This document shows, in pieces, positions 8,204 through 16,852 of a stretch of 64,000 nucleotides of DNA (position 1 is its first letter; each line of letters starts with the position of its first letter). Under the pieces are notes generated by a model that saw only the letters and a program-made list of their open reading frames with translations, had not been told where the DNA came from and ran no database searches. Position numbers and translations under genes: made by a program. The stretch comes from Sinimarinibacterium sp. NLF-5-8 (GTDB taxonomy: Bacteria; Pseudomonadota; Gammaproteobacteria; Nevskiales; Nevskiaceae), in contig NZ_CP048030.1 in NCBI RefSeq assembly GCF_010092425.1, forward strand, positions 2,553,501-2,617,500. The letters run 5' to 3'.

Positions 8204-10587
8204 CGCTGGATCGGTGCTGGCACTGCGGCGAACCCTTGCCGCAGCGCGGCGTTTTGCGTGCGCCGGTCAAAGGCACCGAGCGCGCGTTTTGCTGCGCCGG
8301 TTGCTGCGCCGCCGCCACCTGGATCGAGCAGCTCGGCCTGGGCGACTACTACCGCCTGCGCACGCAGACCGCGATCAAGGCCGATCAGGCCGAACCCGAA
8401 AATGCCGCACTGTGGGATCGTCCCGGCATGGCGCAGCATGTGGTGCGCGCGCTGGCCGAGGATCGTCACGAAGTGTTGCTGGCGGTCGATGGCCTGCGCT
8501 GCGCCGCCTGCGTCTGGCTGATCGAGCGCGCGCTGATGGGGGTGCCGGGGATGGTCGAAGTGCAGGTCAACCCCAGTGCTGCGCGCGCGCGCATCGTCTG
8601 GCACCCGGCGCGCGCGCGACTGGCGCAACTGCTGCAAATCCTGGGCAAACTCGGCTATCGCGCAATTCCACTTCAGGCCGAGGCGCTGGACGATGCGCGC
8701 GCGCGTGAAGCCAAAGCCATGCTCAAGCGCCTCATCGTGGCCGGATTTGGCGCGATGCAGGCGATGATGTACGCCAGCGCGCTGTATTTGAATGTTCTCG
8801 ATGAAATGGACGCCGTGACCCGTGACCTGATGCGCTGGCTGGGGTTATTGGTGGCCACGCCGGTGGTGTTTTACGCCGCGCGCCCGTTTTTTGCCGGCGC
8901 CTGGCGCAGCCTGCGCGGGCGGCGGCTGGGCATGGATGTGCCGGTGGCGCTGGCGATTGCGCTGATCTACGGCGCCAGCGTGGTCGAAGCCTTCACCCAC
9001 GGCGTTGAGGTGTATTTCGACTCGGTGTCGATGTTTGTGTTTTTCCTGCTGATTGGCCGCTATCTGGAGATGCGCGCGCGCCATCGCGCCGGGCATTTGA
9101 CCGATGCGCTGGCGCGCTTGCAGCCGCCTTTTGCCGACCGGGTCAGCGCAAGCGGCCAGATCGAGCGTGTTGGCGCGCAGGAATTGCAGATCGGCGACAC
9201 CGTGCAAATCAGCGACGGCGGCCTGATCCCCGCCGATGGCGAACTGCTCAGCGCGCGCGCCGAGGTTGATGAAAACCTGATGACCGGCGAAGCGCGCGCG
9301 CAAGCCAAGGTGAGCGGCGATGCCCTGCTGGCCGGCACCGTACTGCTGCACGGCCCGGCGCGGATCAAGGTCACCCGCGTTGGCGAACAAACCGCGCTGT
9401 CCGCGATTGTTGCACTGGCGGCGCGCGCGCAAGCCGTGCGCCCGCAACTGGCACAGGCGGGCGAACGCGCAGCGTCGCGCTTTGTTCTGCGCGTGCTCAG
9501 CGTGGCCGTGCTGACCGCCATCGGCTGGGCATGGATCGACCCTGCGCGCGCGTTTGCCGCCACCGTTGCCGTGCTGGTGGTGTCGTGCCCCTGCGCGTTT
9601 GCGCTGGCGGTGCCTGCTGCCATCACCCGCAGTCTGTCGGTGCTGGCGCAGCAAGGGGTGCTGGTCACCCGTCCCGACGCCCTCACGGCGCTGGCGCAGG
9701 CCGACCATGTGCTGTTTGATAAAACCGGCACATTGACGCTGCCGACGCTGGAGCCGGTTGAGGATCAGCGCGCGCTGCAACAAGCCGCCGCCCTGGCGCG
9801 CCACAGCAGCCATCCGGTGGCCGTTGCGGTGCAAAACGCATGGCAAGGCGAGCCCCTCAACGCCGAAAACGTGCGCAGCCTGCCGGGGCAGGGCATGAGC
9901 GGGATCGTCCAGGGGCGCGCGCTGCGGCTGGGACGTGATCCGCACAACGCAGAAGACAGCGCCTTGCTGCTCACCGATGAAGGCAGCGGCCAGATGCTCG
10001 CGCGCCTGAGCGTGACTGAGGCCTTGCGCGGCGACAGCGCCGACACCGTGCGCGCGCTCCAGCAGCAGGGTCTGACCGTTGAAATCCTCAGCGGTGACGC
10101 GCGCGCGCGCGTTGAACACATCGCCGAAAAACTGCGCATTGATGAGTATCGCGCGCGCCAGACCCCCGCCGACAAACTCGCGCGCCTGCAGCAACTGCAC
10201 GCACAAAAAGCCGTTGTGGTCATGGTTGGAGACGGCGTCAACGATGCGCCGGTGCTGGCCGGTGCCGACGTTGCCGTGGCGCTGGCCAGTGGCAGCACAC
10301 TGGCGCAAACCCGCAGCGACGTGGTGCTCACCGGACAGTCGCTGGGCAAGCTGTTGCTGGCGCGCGCGGTGGCCGCGCGCGCCCTGCACATCCTGCAACA
10401 GAACCAGCGCTGGGCCCTGGTTTACAACCTCGCCATGATTCCCCCCGCCGCACTGGGGTTTGTCCCGCCGTGGCTGGCCGCACTGGGCATGTCCGCCAGC
10501 TCATTGGTCGTGATCTTGAATGCCCTGCGCATCACGGCGCGCGCGCGCACGCCGCGACCGATGCCTTTGCAGGAGGCGCCCGCATGA
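8200..10587 (+). CDS. ccoI: Copper-translocating P-type ATPase for cbb3 maturation
   Basis: P1B-type ATPase that supplies copper for cbb3 oxidase assembly (CcoI/CtpA family). The 795-residue protein starts at ATG 8200, overlapping the preceding stop. In order: an N-terminal cysteine cluster (CWHCG at 6-10, CCAGCC at 31-36) typical of the CcoI metal-binding domain, an HMA domain with CAAC at 101-104, membrane helices, TGEA actuator motif, the CPC transport motif near 464, DKTGT near 507 and GDGVNDAP near 677. A longer frame from 8020 is rejected. The downstream ccoS overlaps it by four bases. Confidence 0.94.
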   Translation: MTLDRCWHCGEPLPQRGVLRAPVKGTERAFCCAGCCAAATWIEQLGLGDYYRLRTQTAIKADQAEPENAALWDRPGMAQHVVRALAEDRHEVLLAVDGLRCAACVWLIERALMGVPGMVEVQVNPSAARARIVWHPARARLAQLLQILGKLGYRAIPLQAEALDDARAREAKAMLKRLIVAGFGAMQAMMYASALYLNVLDEMDAVTRDLMRWLGLLVATPVVFYAARPFFAGAWRSLRGRRLGMDVPVALAIALIYGASVVEAFTHGVEVYFDSVSMFVFFLLIGRYLEMRARHRAGHLTDALARLQPPFADRVSASGQIERVGAQELQIGDTVQISDGGLIPADGELLSARAEVDENLMTGEARAQAKVSGDALLAGTVLLHGPARIKVTRVGEQTALSAIVALAARAQAVRPQLAQAGERAASRFVLRVLSVAVLTAIGWAWIDPARAFAATVAVLVVSCPCAFALAVPAAITRSLSVLAQQGVLVTRPDALTALAQADHVLFDKTGTLTLPTLEPVEDQRALQQAAALARHSSHPVAVAVQNAWQGEPLNAENVRSLPGQGMSGIVQGRALRLGRDPHNAEDSALLLTDEGSGQMLARLSVTEALRGDSADTVRALQQQGLTVEILSGDARARVEHIAEKLRIDEYRARQTPADKLARLQQLHAQKAVVVMVGDGVNDAPVLAGADVAVALASGSTLAQTRSDVVLTGQSLGKLLLARAVAARALHILQQNQRWALVYNLAMIPPAALGFVPPWLAALGMSASSLVVILNALRITARARTPRPMPLQEAPA

Positions 10588-10775
10588 GCATCCTGCCGAT
10601 CCTGATTGCGTTCACGCTGGTCGGTGTGCTGGTCGCGGGCTATATGTTCTTCTGGGCGGTGGATCACGACCAGTTTGATGACATGCAAACGCCTTCGCTG
10701 CTGCCACTGGATGACTTGCCCGATGAGCCAGACCCGGAAGCTGCGCGCGCGCGCAAAAACCCGGATCAGGCATGA
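10584..10775 (+). CDS. ccoS: cbb3 oxidase maturation protein CcoS
   Basis: A 63-residue protein with one N-terminal membrane helix followed by WAVDHDQFDDM, the CcoS signature. CcoS is needed for cofactor insertion into cbb3 oxidase. AGGAGG lies seven bases before the ATG, the clearest ribosome site in the operon, and the ATG overlaps the ccoI stop. The frame is open upstream, but the start is set by the ribosome site and the family N-terminus. Confidence 0.92.
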   Translation: MSILPILIAFTLVGVLVAGYMFFWAVDHDQFDDMQTPSLLPLDDLPDEPDPEAARARKNPDQA

Positions 10776-11497
10776 GCGCCGCACCCTCCTTGCTGGCCGC
10801 GCTACTGCTGGGGCTGGCCGCCAGCGCGCACTGTGCGGTGATGTGCGGCGGCCTGACCAGCGCCCTGAGCCTTGCCACTGCACGCGCTGCCAACGGCAAA
10901 AGCCGGCTGGATCTGTTGCTGGCGTATCAGCTGGGACGGATCGGCTCGTACATGCTCGCCGGGGCGCTGGCGGCGTGGTTTTTTGCTCAATTGGTCAACG
11001 TCTCCGAGGCGCGCGCCTGGCTCGATGGCCTGCGCATGGTCGCCGGTGGCGGCTTGTTGCTGGGCGCCTTTGCCGCGCTCGGCTGGTTGCCGCCGCTGGG
11101 ACTGAAGGTCGGGCAAAAGCTCTGGTCGAGGCTGGCGCCACTGGGGCGAAAACTGTTGCCGGTGCGCACGCTGCGTCATGCGCTGGCGTTCGGGGCGCTG
11201 TGGGGCTGGCTGCCCTGTGGCCTGGTTTATACGCTGCTGCTGATCGCCGCATTTGCCGGCGATCCGATCATCGGTGCCGCGACCATGATGATGTTTGGCC
11301 TGGGCACCCTGCCGGGTTTGCTCGGGGTGAGCCTGGGCGCGCAAAAACTGACGCTGCTGCGCAGCACCTGGCTGAAAAATGCCGGCGGCACGCTGTTGCT
11401 GCTCAGTGCGCTGCTGACGCTGGCCGGCCCCGGCGTCGTTGCCCACATCCCGGCCCTGCATCAACACCTGCCGGCCTGGTGTCTGCCGCCGCCATGA
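10772..11497 (+). CDS. SafE/TauE-like membrane protein of the cbb3 cluster
   Basis: A 241-residue membrane protein with about six helices. It carries the HCAVMCGG motif near the N-terminus that marks the DsbD_2 group often annotated as sulfite exporter TauE/SafE and commonly found after ccoS. Paired HC/MCGG residues suggest a role in metal or thiol handling during oxidase assembly; this is inferred from context. It overlaps ccoS and the next gene by ATGA. Confidence 0.85.
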   Translation: MSAAPSLLAALLLGLAASAHCAVMCGGLTSALSLATARAANGKSRLDLLLAYQLGRIGSYMLAGALAAWFFAQLVNVSEARAWLDGLRMVAGGGLLLGAFAALGWLPPLGLKVGQKLWSRLAPLGRKLLPVRTLRHALAFGALWGWLPCGLVYTLLLIAAFAGDPIIGAATMMMFGLGTLPGLLGVSLGAQKLTLLRSTWLKNAGGTLLLLSALLTLAGPGVVAHIPALHQHLPAWCLPPP

Positions 11498-11757
11498 GCC
11501 AGTGCCTCATCAATCTCAAGGTCAGCCCCAAGGCCTCGCGCACGGCGGTGACGGGCTGGATGGGCGATGTTTTAAAAGTCAGCGTCACCACCGCGCCCGA
11601 ACGCGGCAAAGCCAATGATGCGGTGATTGCCCTGCTGGCCAAGGTGCTGAAGCTGCCCAAATCCAGCATCCATGTCGTCAGCGGCCACAGCAATCCCAAC
11701 AAACGGGTGCAGATCGACGGCCTGGATCAGGCGCAACTGCGGCAGCGGCTGGGCTGA
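11494..11757 (+). CDS. DUF167 (YggU-like) protein
   Basis: An 87-residue soluble protein with the DUF167 core: VxPKASRTAVTGW, APERGKAND, and LPKSSIHVVSGHSNPNK. Its function is unknown in most bacteria. The start ATG overlaps the previous stop, making it the last gene of the cbb3 transcription unit, although DUF167 genes are not usually linked to cbb3. A longer overlapping frame (from 10606) is only this gene's frame running back through the upstream gene. Confidence 0.85.
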   Translation: MSQCLINLKVSPKASRTAVTGWMGDVLKVSVTTAPERGKANDAVIALLAKVLKLPKSSIHVVSGHSNPNKRVQIDGLDQAQLRQRLG

Positions 11758-11779
11758 TCGACGCCCCTGCCGCAGTCCA

Positions 11780-12385
11780 TCACGGGTATACCTGGGTCAG
11801 CTTTTCCATCAGGCCGTCAAAGCCGTGCCGGGCAAAGATTTCCTCAAACTGCTGGCGCAGGCTGCCGGTCAGACTCAGGCCGCCGACTTGCAGGTCTTCG
11901 ACTTTCCAGTCGGTAGCGGTTTTGTACAGGCGCAGGCTGAACTTGACCGGCGTGTGTTCCGGCAGCAGAAACCGGGTCATCAGATAGGCGGTTTTGGAGG
12001 AGGCCAGAACGTCGATGGCATCGAGCTTGAACTGCGGATATTTGATGATCGCCTGAACGACGTGGTTTTTCAGGTATTGGGCAAACGCGGCCTGGTAGCG
12101 CGCGCGCTGTTGCGGGGTCAGTGCGTCCCAGCTTTTGGGCAGGGCCTGATGGGCCATGCGCGGGGTGTCCAGATACGAGTCCAGCACCCACTGGGCAAAG
12201 TCCATGCGATCAGGATCGGTGACGATGCGGTTGGCCTTGTCGCGCAGCTCGGCTGCGATCTGGGTGAGTTTTTCGGGGGTGGCAGGTGCGGCGTGCGCGA
12301 GGTTGAAGGCGGCGTTCCAGCACAGCAGAAAACAGCCGATCCAGAGGGCGGAGCGGCTGTTCTGATCCCGGGCGGGCAAGCGCAC
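11780..12385 (-). CDS. MlaC-like phospholipid-binding protein (Ttg2 family)
   Basis: A 201-residue secreted protein with an N-terminal signal peptide (hydrophobic about 14-31, cleavage near AHAAP) and the MlaC/Ttg2D fold: WDALTPQQRARYQAAFAQYL and a C-terminal basic-aromatic lipid-binding region. In the Mla system MlaC shuttles phospholipids across the periplasm. No mlaA, B, D, E or F gene is nearby, so it is a solitary homologue. It starts three bases after the acyl-CoA ligase stop, so the two are probably co-transcribed. Confidence 0.82.
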   Translation of the reverse strand: MRLPARDQNSRSALWIGCFLLCWNAAFNLAHAAPATPEKLTQIAAELRDKANRIVTDPDRMDFAQWVLDSYLDTPRMAHQALPKSWDALTPQQRARYQAAFAQYLKNHVVQAIIKYPQFKLDAIDVLASSKTAYLMTRFLLPEHTPVKFSLRLYKTATDWKVEDLQVGGLSLTGSLRQQFEEIFARHGFDGLMEKLTQVYP

Positions 12386-12388
12386 GGC

Positions 12389-14062
12389 TTATTCCCAGAT
12401 CACCGGCTGTCTGGCGGCAAACCAGCGTTCCAGCATCGGCTCGTAATGCTTTTCAACGATGTTGCGGCGGATTTTCATCGTTGGCGTCAACATGCCGTTG
12501 TCGATGCTCCACGGTTCCTTGACGATGACGGCAAAAGCCATTTGTTCATGCGGATCGAGATGGTTGTTGACCTCGCCCAGCAGGGTTTTGAACTGTGTCT
12601 CCAGCTCGGTGCGTCCGGCAGGACTGGCGGCTTTGCTCATGGCCTCGGGGCTGAGCAACAGCAAGACAAAGGTTGCCGCCTGGCTGGCGCCGCCGACGCA
12701 GGAGGCTTCGATGGCCGGATGCGCGCCGATCCGGTTTTCGATCGGCACCGGGGCGACGTACTTGCCCTTGGAGGTTTTGAAGAGCTCTTTGACGCGGCCA
12801 GTGATGCGCAGGCGGCCCAGTTCGTCGATCTCCCCCATGTCACCGGTTTTGTAAAAGCCGTCGGCGGTATAGCTCTCGGCGGTTTTTTCGGGGTCTTTGT
12901 AATAGCCCATCATCTGCGCAGGGCTTTTGGTCAGGATCTCGCCGTTGTCGCCAATTTTGCATTCCACGCCGAGGTTGGCGTTGCCAACGTAGCCGACGCG
13001 CTCGTTGCCGGGGCGGGTAAAGTGGGAATACGCCATGTTTTCGGTCATGCCGTAGGCTTCCAAAAGCTCCAGTCCGATGCTGCGATACCAGCGCACGGAG
13101 GGTTCCGGCAGCGGTGCTGCGCCGGTGAAGGCAAAGCGCACCGAATCCAGGCCCAGTCCGGCCAGGATTTTCTTTTTGACGATTTTGCCGAGGATGGGAA
13201 TGCGGAACAGTTTTTGCTGTTTTTCCTTGGGCATCTTGGCGGTGACGCCGAGTTCAAACTTGGTCCACAGGCGCGGCACCGAAAAGAAAATGGTGGGGCG
13301 CGCGCGCTGCAGGTCGTGGACGAAAGTATCCAGCGACTCGGCAAAAAATACCTGGAAGCCGTGGTACAGCGACTGGGTTTCAACAATGATGCGTTCGGCG
13401 ACGTGCGACAGTGGCAGATAGGAGAGCATGCGGTCGGATTCCTCCGCCGACAAAATCTCGTTCATCTTGGTGCCGCAGATATAAAACGAGTGAAAACTCT
13501 GCATCACACCCTTGGGCTGGCCGGTGCTGCCGGAGGTGTAGATGATCGTCGCCAGTTCGTCCATCTGACGATCGGGAGAATCGCTGATGGGTTGATTGCG
13601 GGCGATGATGTCGGCCCACTTTTCGCCCTCGGTTTGCGGTGATAGCGGCAGCGTGATGATGGGCATGTCGGCAGGGATGCCGGGCTTCATGCCGTCAAAG
13701 CCGTCGAGCTTGCCGATGAACAGTAATTTGCTGTCGCTGTGATCGAGGATGTAGCGGATCGTGTCAGCCGCCAGCGTGGGGTAAAGCGGCACCGAGACAT
13801 GCCCGGCCATCCAGATCGCCAGGTCGGCCATGATCCATTGCGCGCTGTTTTTGCCCAAAATCGCAATGTGGCTTTTGGGGGGCAGATCCAGCGCGCGCAG
13901 ATGTGCGGCCATGCGCCGGACTTCATCGGCGGTCTGCTGCCAGGTGTAATCGGCCACCTGACCGTCGCCGATGGGCTGTGACAGATAACGGCTATCGGGT
14001 TTGGTGGTTTCCCAGTGGTACAGCCAGCCGAGCGTGGTGCGCGGCGTTTGTTCAACGGCCAT
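12389..14062 (-). CDS. Long-chain fatty acid-CoA ligase (AMP-binding)
   Basis: A 557-residue adenylate-forming enzyme that activates a fatty acid to its CoA ester. The P-loop-like motif IIYTSGSTGQPKG lies at about 172-184. EAYGMTE, YKTGDMGEID and RITGRVKELFKTSKGKYVAP complete the AMP-binding signature. The pattern fits the FadD15/ACSL-type group, which lacks a long C-terminal extension. ATG 14062 has GGAGAGG about eight bases upstream. Transcribed with the MlaC-like gene, suggesting fatty acid or phospholipid turnover. Confidence 0.9.
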   Translation of the reverse strand: MAVEQTPRTTLGWLYHWETTKPDSRYLSQPIGDGQVADYTWQQTADEVRRMAAHLRALDLPPKSHIAILGKNSAQWIMADLAIWMAGHVSVPLYPTLAADTIRYILDHSDSKLLFIGKLDGFDGMKPGIPADMPIITLPLSPQTEGEKWADIIARNQPISDSPDRQMDELATIIYTSGSTGQPKGVMQSFHSFYICGTKMNEILSAEESDRMLSYLPLSHVAERIIVETQSLYHGFQVFFAESLDTFVHDLQRARPTIFFSVPRLWTKFELGVTAKMPKEKQQKLFRIPILGKIVKKKILAGLGLDSVRFAFTGAAPLPEPSVRWYRSIGLELLEAYGMTENMAYSHFTRPGNERVGYVGNANLGVECKIGDNGEILTKSPAQMMGYYKDPEKTAESYTADGFYKTGDMGEIDELGRLRITGRVKELFKTSKGKYVAPVPIENRIGAHPAIEASCVGGASQAATFVLLLLSPEAMSKAASPAGRTELETQFKTLLGEVNNHLDPHEQMAFAVIVKEPWSIDNGMLTPTMKIRRNIVEKHYEPMLERWFAARQPVIWE

Positions 14063-14333
14063 GGATGTTGCCTCTCCTCGAAGCGGTGGGTTGATGTGTC
14101 TAAAAATAATGGTGTGGGCGCTGAACGTTAGCGAGTTTTGTCAAAACTTTCACGAGTGCGCGCAATAAATTGCCCCGCATCATCTGTTTAATCGATTGAA
14201 AATACAATAAATAGTTTGAATTACCGGCGGCTGCGAAACCGAGTGGATTCGTGTACACATCATCGTTACTGTGAGCACTCAGACAAACAGATACTTGCAG
14301 CACGCGGTAACGAGGGTGCGAAGGAGGATCGCC

Positions 14334-16751
14334 ATGTGGCACAAAATCATTCAATACGGCGTCACCGGCATGGCCGCACTGCTGCTCAGTGCCTGTGCGG
14401 GCGACTATGACGGCAGTGTTGGCGGTCAATCGGCGTCTGGCAGCGTGCCGCAGAGCAGTGGCAGCTTTTCCAGCCCCGAGGACTTTTTTGCCAAGCGTGT
14501 ACAGCCGCGGCTGTCGATTTGTCGCACCTGCCATGTGCCCACCGGGGTTGCCAATGTGGAGGATGGCAAGCTGTTGATGTTCAACCCCAGTGACCGCAGT
14601 GAGGATTACCCGCTGCTGCTCACCGCATGGGAAGCGCTGGGCGGCAATGCGCAAGGGGAGTCGAGGATTTTGCTGATGGCGTCAGGCCGCGACGCGCGCA
14701 CCCACAGCGGCGGCGATACCTTGTGGCCGGTGGGCAGTCCTGCCTATCAGGATGTCAAGACCATGTTGGGCTGTTTTGAGTCGCCGCAAGGCTGTCTGAA
14801 CAATGCCGGTGGCGGTGAGGCGGTGGTTGAAAAAGCCTTGCTTGGCAGCCGCTATGGCGGGCATTACTGGTTTGACTACTGCGAAGGCCAGCCGGATGAC
14901 ACGCCGGTGCCGGAAGATCCGCGCCATCGGGTCGTGCCCGGCGTCAACCAGGGCAAGGCGGTGCTGATGAACGCCTGGTGGCAAACCTGCCAGGAGGGCG
15001 GGCATCCCGGCACTTGCGGTGAGCTGCGCGCGCGGCAAAAACGCGGGTTTGCCCTGATTGCCAGCGATGGCGAAATCGGTGCCGGCAACTTTTTTGCCGG
15101 CAGCAGCAACGATTCCACCTTTGCGTTTGGCGCTGAAAAATACAACGACCTGTGGAAGCGTGTGACAGACCTGCCGCAGCGTCCCGATAACTTTGACGAG
15201 CTGATGGCGCAGCGCTGGGGCATGCCGCTGTCCAAGACCCATAATCCGTATCCCTTGCCGGGCGAAGACCCGAATCTGACCGATGGCGGATCGGGACAGT
15301 TGCCGATGGGTTTGACGCAGTTGCGTGAAGCCGATGGCCGCTGGACCGGCAAGCTCAATGTGACGTGCAGCATCTGCCATGGCGGCGGTGTTGGTAGCAT
15401 CGAGGATGCGCCCGATCTGGGGCCGGTGTACGGCACCAATTCGCTGTCCGACATCACCCTGATGTTTACCGATCTGGGCATGATTGCCCCGCAGCAGTCG
15501 GCCTTGGCGCTGATTTCGCAGAACAAGGTGCGCGGAACCGGCAATATCACCAACTTTCAGCTGTTTGGCACGCTGACCCTGCTCGATCGTGACAATTTGC
15601 TGCGCAACATCCTCGGCTATGCGTCGATCCAGACCCAGCCTTCCACCGGCACCGAAGATCCGCCGGTGTACTGGAACATGGGGTCGCGCTCAGGCAAGTT
15701 CTACGACGGGGGTGAGGTCATGGATGCCAAGCGGATTGCCTTGTCGTTCCATTTTCCGAATACGCCGTTTCACCCCGATATGGATGCCGACAAACAATGG
15801 ATTCTCGACAGCATCCATGATGCCGATGCCTGGATGATCGGCCTCAAGGCACCGCGTTGGCCAGAGCACAAGCTGGGACAGATCGACGTGGCCTTGGCCG
15901 AGCAGGGCGCCGTGCTGTTCCACGCCAAGGATCTGTGGGCCAAGGAGCTGAACAATCCCGAGCCACGCCCCGAAGGAGGCAACGGCTCCTGCGCCAGTTG
16001 CCATGGCGCATACTCCCCGCGCTATGTCCATGATCCGGCGTATCTGGATACCCCGCTGCTGGAAGGCATTGCCTCGTACATCACCCCGCTGGAGATCATC
16101 AAGACCGATCCCCGCCGGATCGAAGGCAACAGCATGGCCGTCGTGCGTTTTTCGCGTAGCAACTGGTTTGCCTATGGCGATGCCGAGAAAAATGCCAACG
16201 GCGCGCCGCTGTGCGGAAATCAGGCCGATCCATTGATTCGTGGCGATCGTGCGTTGGGATATTTGGCTCCGCCGATGTACGGCGTGTGGGCCAGCGCCCC
16301 CTATCTGCACAACGGCTCGGTGCCAACTATCTGGCAGGTGCTCAAACCCCAGGATCGGCCGGCGATCTGGCAGCGGCACTCCATGCCCGCGCGCGCCGAT
16401 CAGGAAGGCAAGGTGGTGATGGGCTTTGATTATCGTCTGGAGGCCTACGATGCCGAGCAACTGGGCTGGAAGTACGACACCCTCAGCTGTGGCACCGGAT
16501 CGATGCCGTTCTATGACTGCAATCAGAGCGATAGCGGGCTGACGTTGCAGGACGCACTGGGATTGGCCTGGGCCAATGGCGGTCTGGCGTGGAACCTGCT
16601 CAATCTGCCGGTGCTCACGCCCGCGCAGATCGAGGCGCGCAAGGTCTACAACACCTTTTATTACAGCCAGAGCAACGCCGGTCATGCGTTCACTTCGGTA
16701 CTGACCGACGATGAGCGGCGCGCGCTGATCGAATACCTGAAAACCCTGTAG
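14334..16751 (+). CDS. Tri-haem c-type cytochrome lipoprotein, RoxA-like
   Basis: An 805-residue exported lipoprotein: lipobox LLLSAC with Cys21, then three haem c motifs, CRTCH 63-67, CSICH 345-349 and CASCH 553-557. The spacing of the last two (208 residues) and the C-terminal WASAPYLHNGSVPTIW block resemble the RoxA rubber-oxygenase/di-haem peroxidase superfamily. RoxA itself has two haems and about 680 residues. The third, N-terminal haem and lipid anchor are extra. AAGGAGG seven bases upstream fixes ATG 14334 over an upstream ATG at 14271. Substrate unknown: polyisoprene cleavage, peroxide reduction or electron transfer are all possible. Confidence 0.8.
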   Translation: MWHKIIQYGVTGMAALLLSACAGDYDGSVGGQSASGSVPQSSGSFSSPEDFFAKRVQPRLSICRTCHVPTGVANVEDGKLLMFNPSDRSEDYPLLLTAWEALGGNAQGESRILLMASGRDARTHSGGDTLWPVGSPAYQDVKTMLGCFESPQGCLNNAGGGEAVVEKALLGSRYGGHYWFDYCEGQPDDTPVPEDPRHRVVPGVNQGKAVLMNAWWQTCQEGGHPGTCGELRARQKRGFALIASDGEIGAGNFFAGSSNDSTFAFGAEKYNDLWKRVTDLPQRPDNFDELMAQRWGMPLSKTHNPYPLPGEDPNLTDGGSGQLPMGLTQLREADGRWTGKLNVTCSICHGGGVGSIEDAPDLGPVYGTNSLSDITLMFTDLGMIAPQQSALALISQNKVRGTGNITNFQLFGTLTLLDRDNLLRNILGYASIQTQPSTGTEDPPVYWNMGSRSGKFYDGGEVMDAKRIALSFHFPNTPFHPDMDADKQWILDSIHDADAWMIGLKAPRWPEHKLGQIDVALAEQGAVLFHAKDLWAKELNNPEPRPEGGNGSCASCHGAYSPRYVHDPAYLDTPLLEGIASYITPLEIIKTDPRRIEGNSMAVVRFSRSNWFAYGDAEKNANGAPLCGNQADPLIRGDRALGYLAPPMYGVWASAPYLHNGSVPTIWQVLKPQDRPAIWQRHSMPARADQEGKVVMGFDYRLEAYDAEQLGWKYDTLSCGTGSMPFYDCNQSDSGLTLQDALGLAWANGGLAWNLLNLPVLTPAQIEARKVYNTFYYSQSNAGHAFTSVLTDDERRALIEYLKTL

Positions 16752-16770
16752 GGAGCTGTTTGCGATCTTT

Positions 16771-16800
16771 TGGGCAAAAACAACGGCAATAGGTATAAAT
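16771..16800 (+). promoter_or_regulatory. Possible promoter of the mrp operon
   Basis: TGGGCA (16771-16776) and TATAAA (16794-16799) are separated by 17 bases and lie about 55 bases before mrpA. The -35 matches four of six consensus positions. mrpA itself has no clear ribosome site. Confidence 0.4.
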
Positions 16801-16852
16801 CGGGGGTTTTTTCAAAAATCATCGGTTGAGCGGGTCATGTGCACGTTAATAT

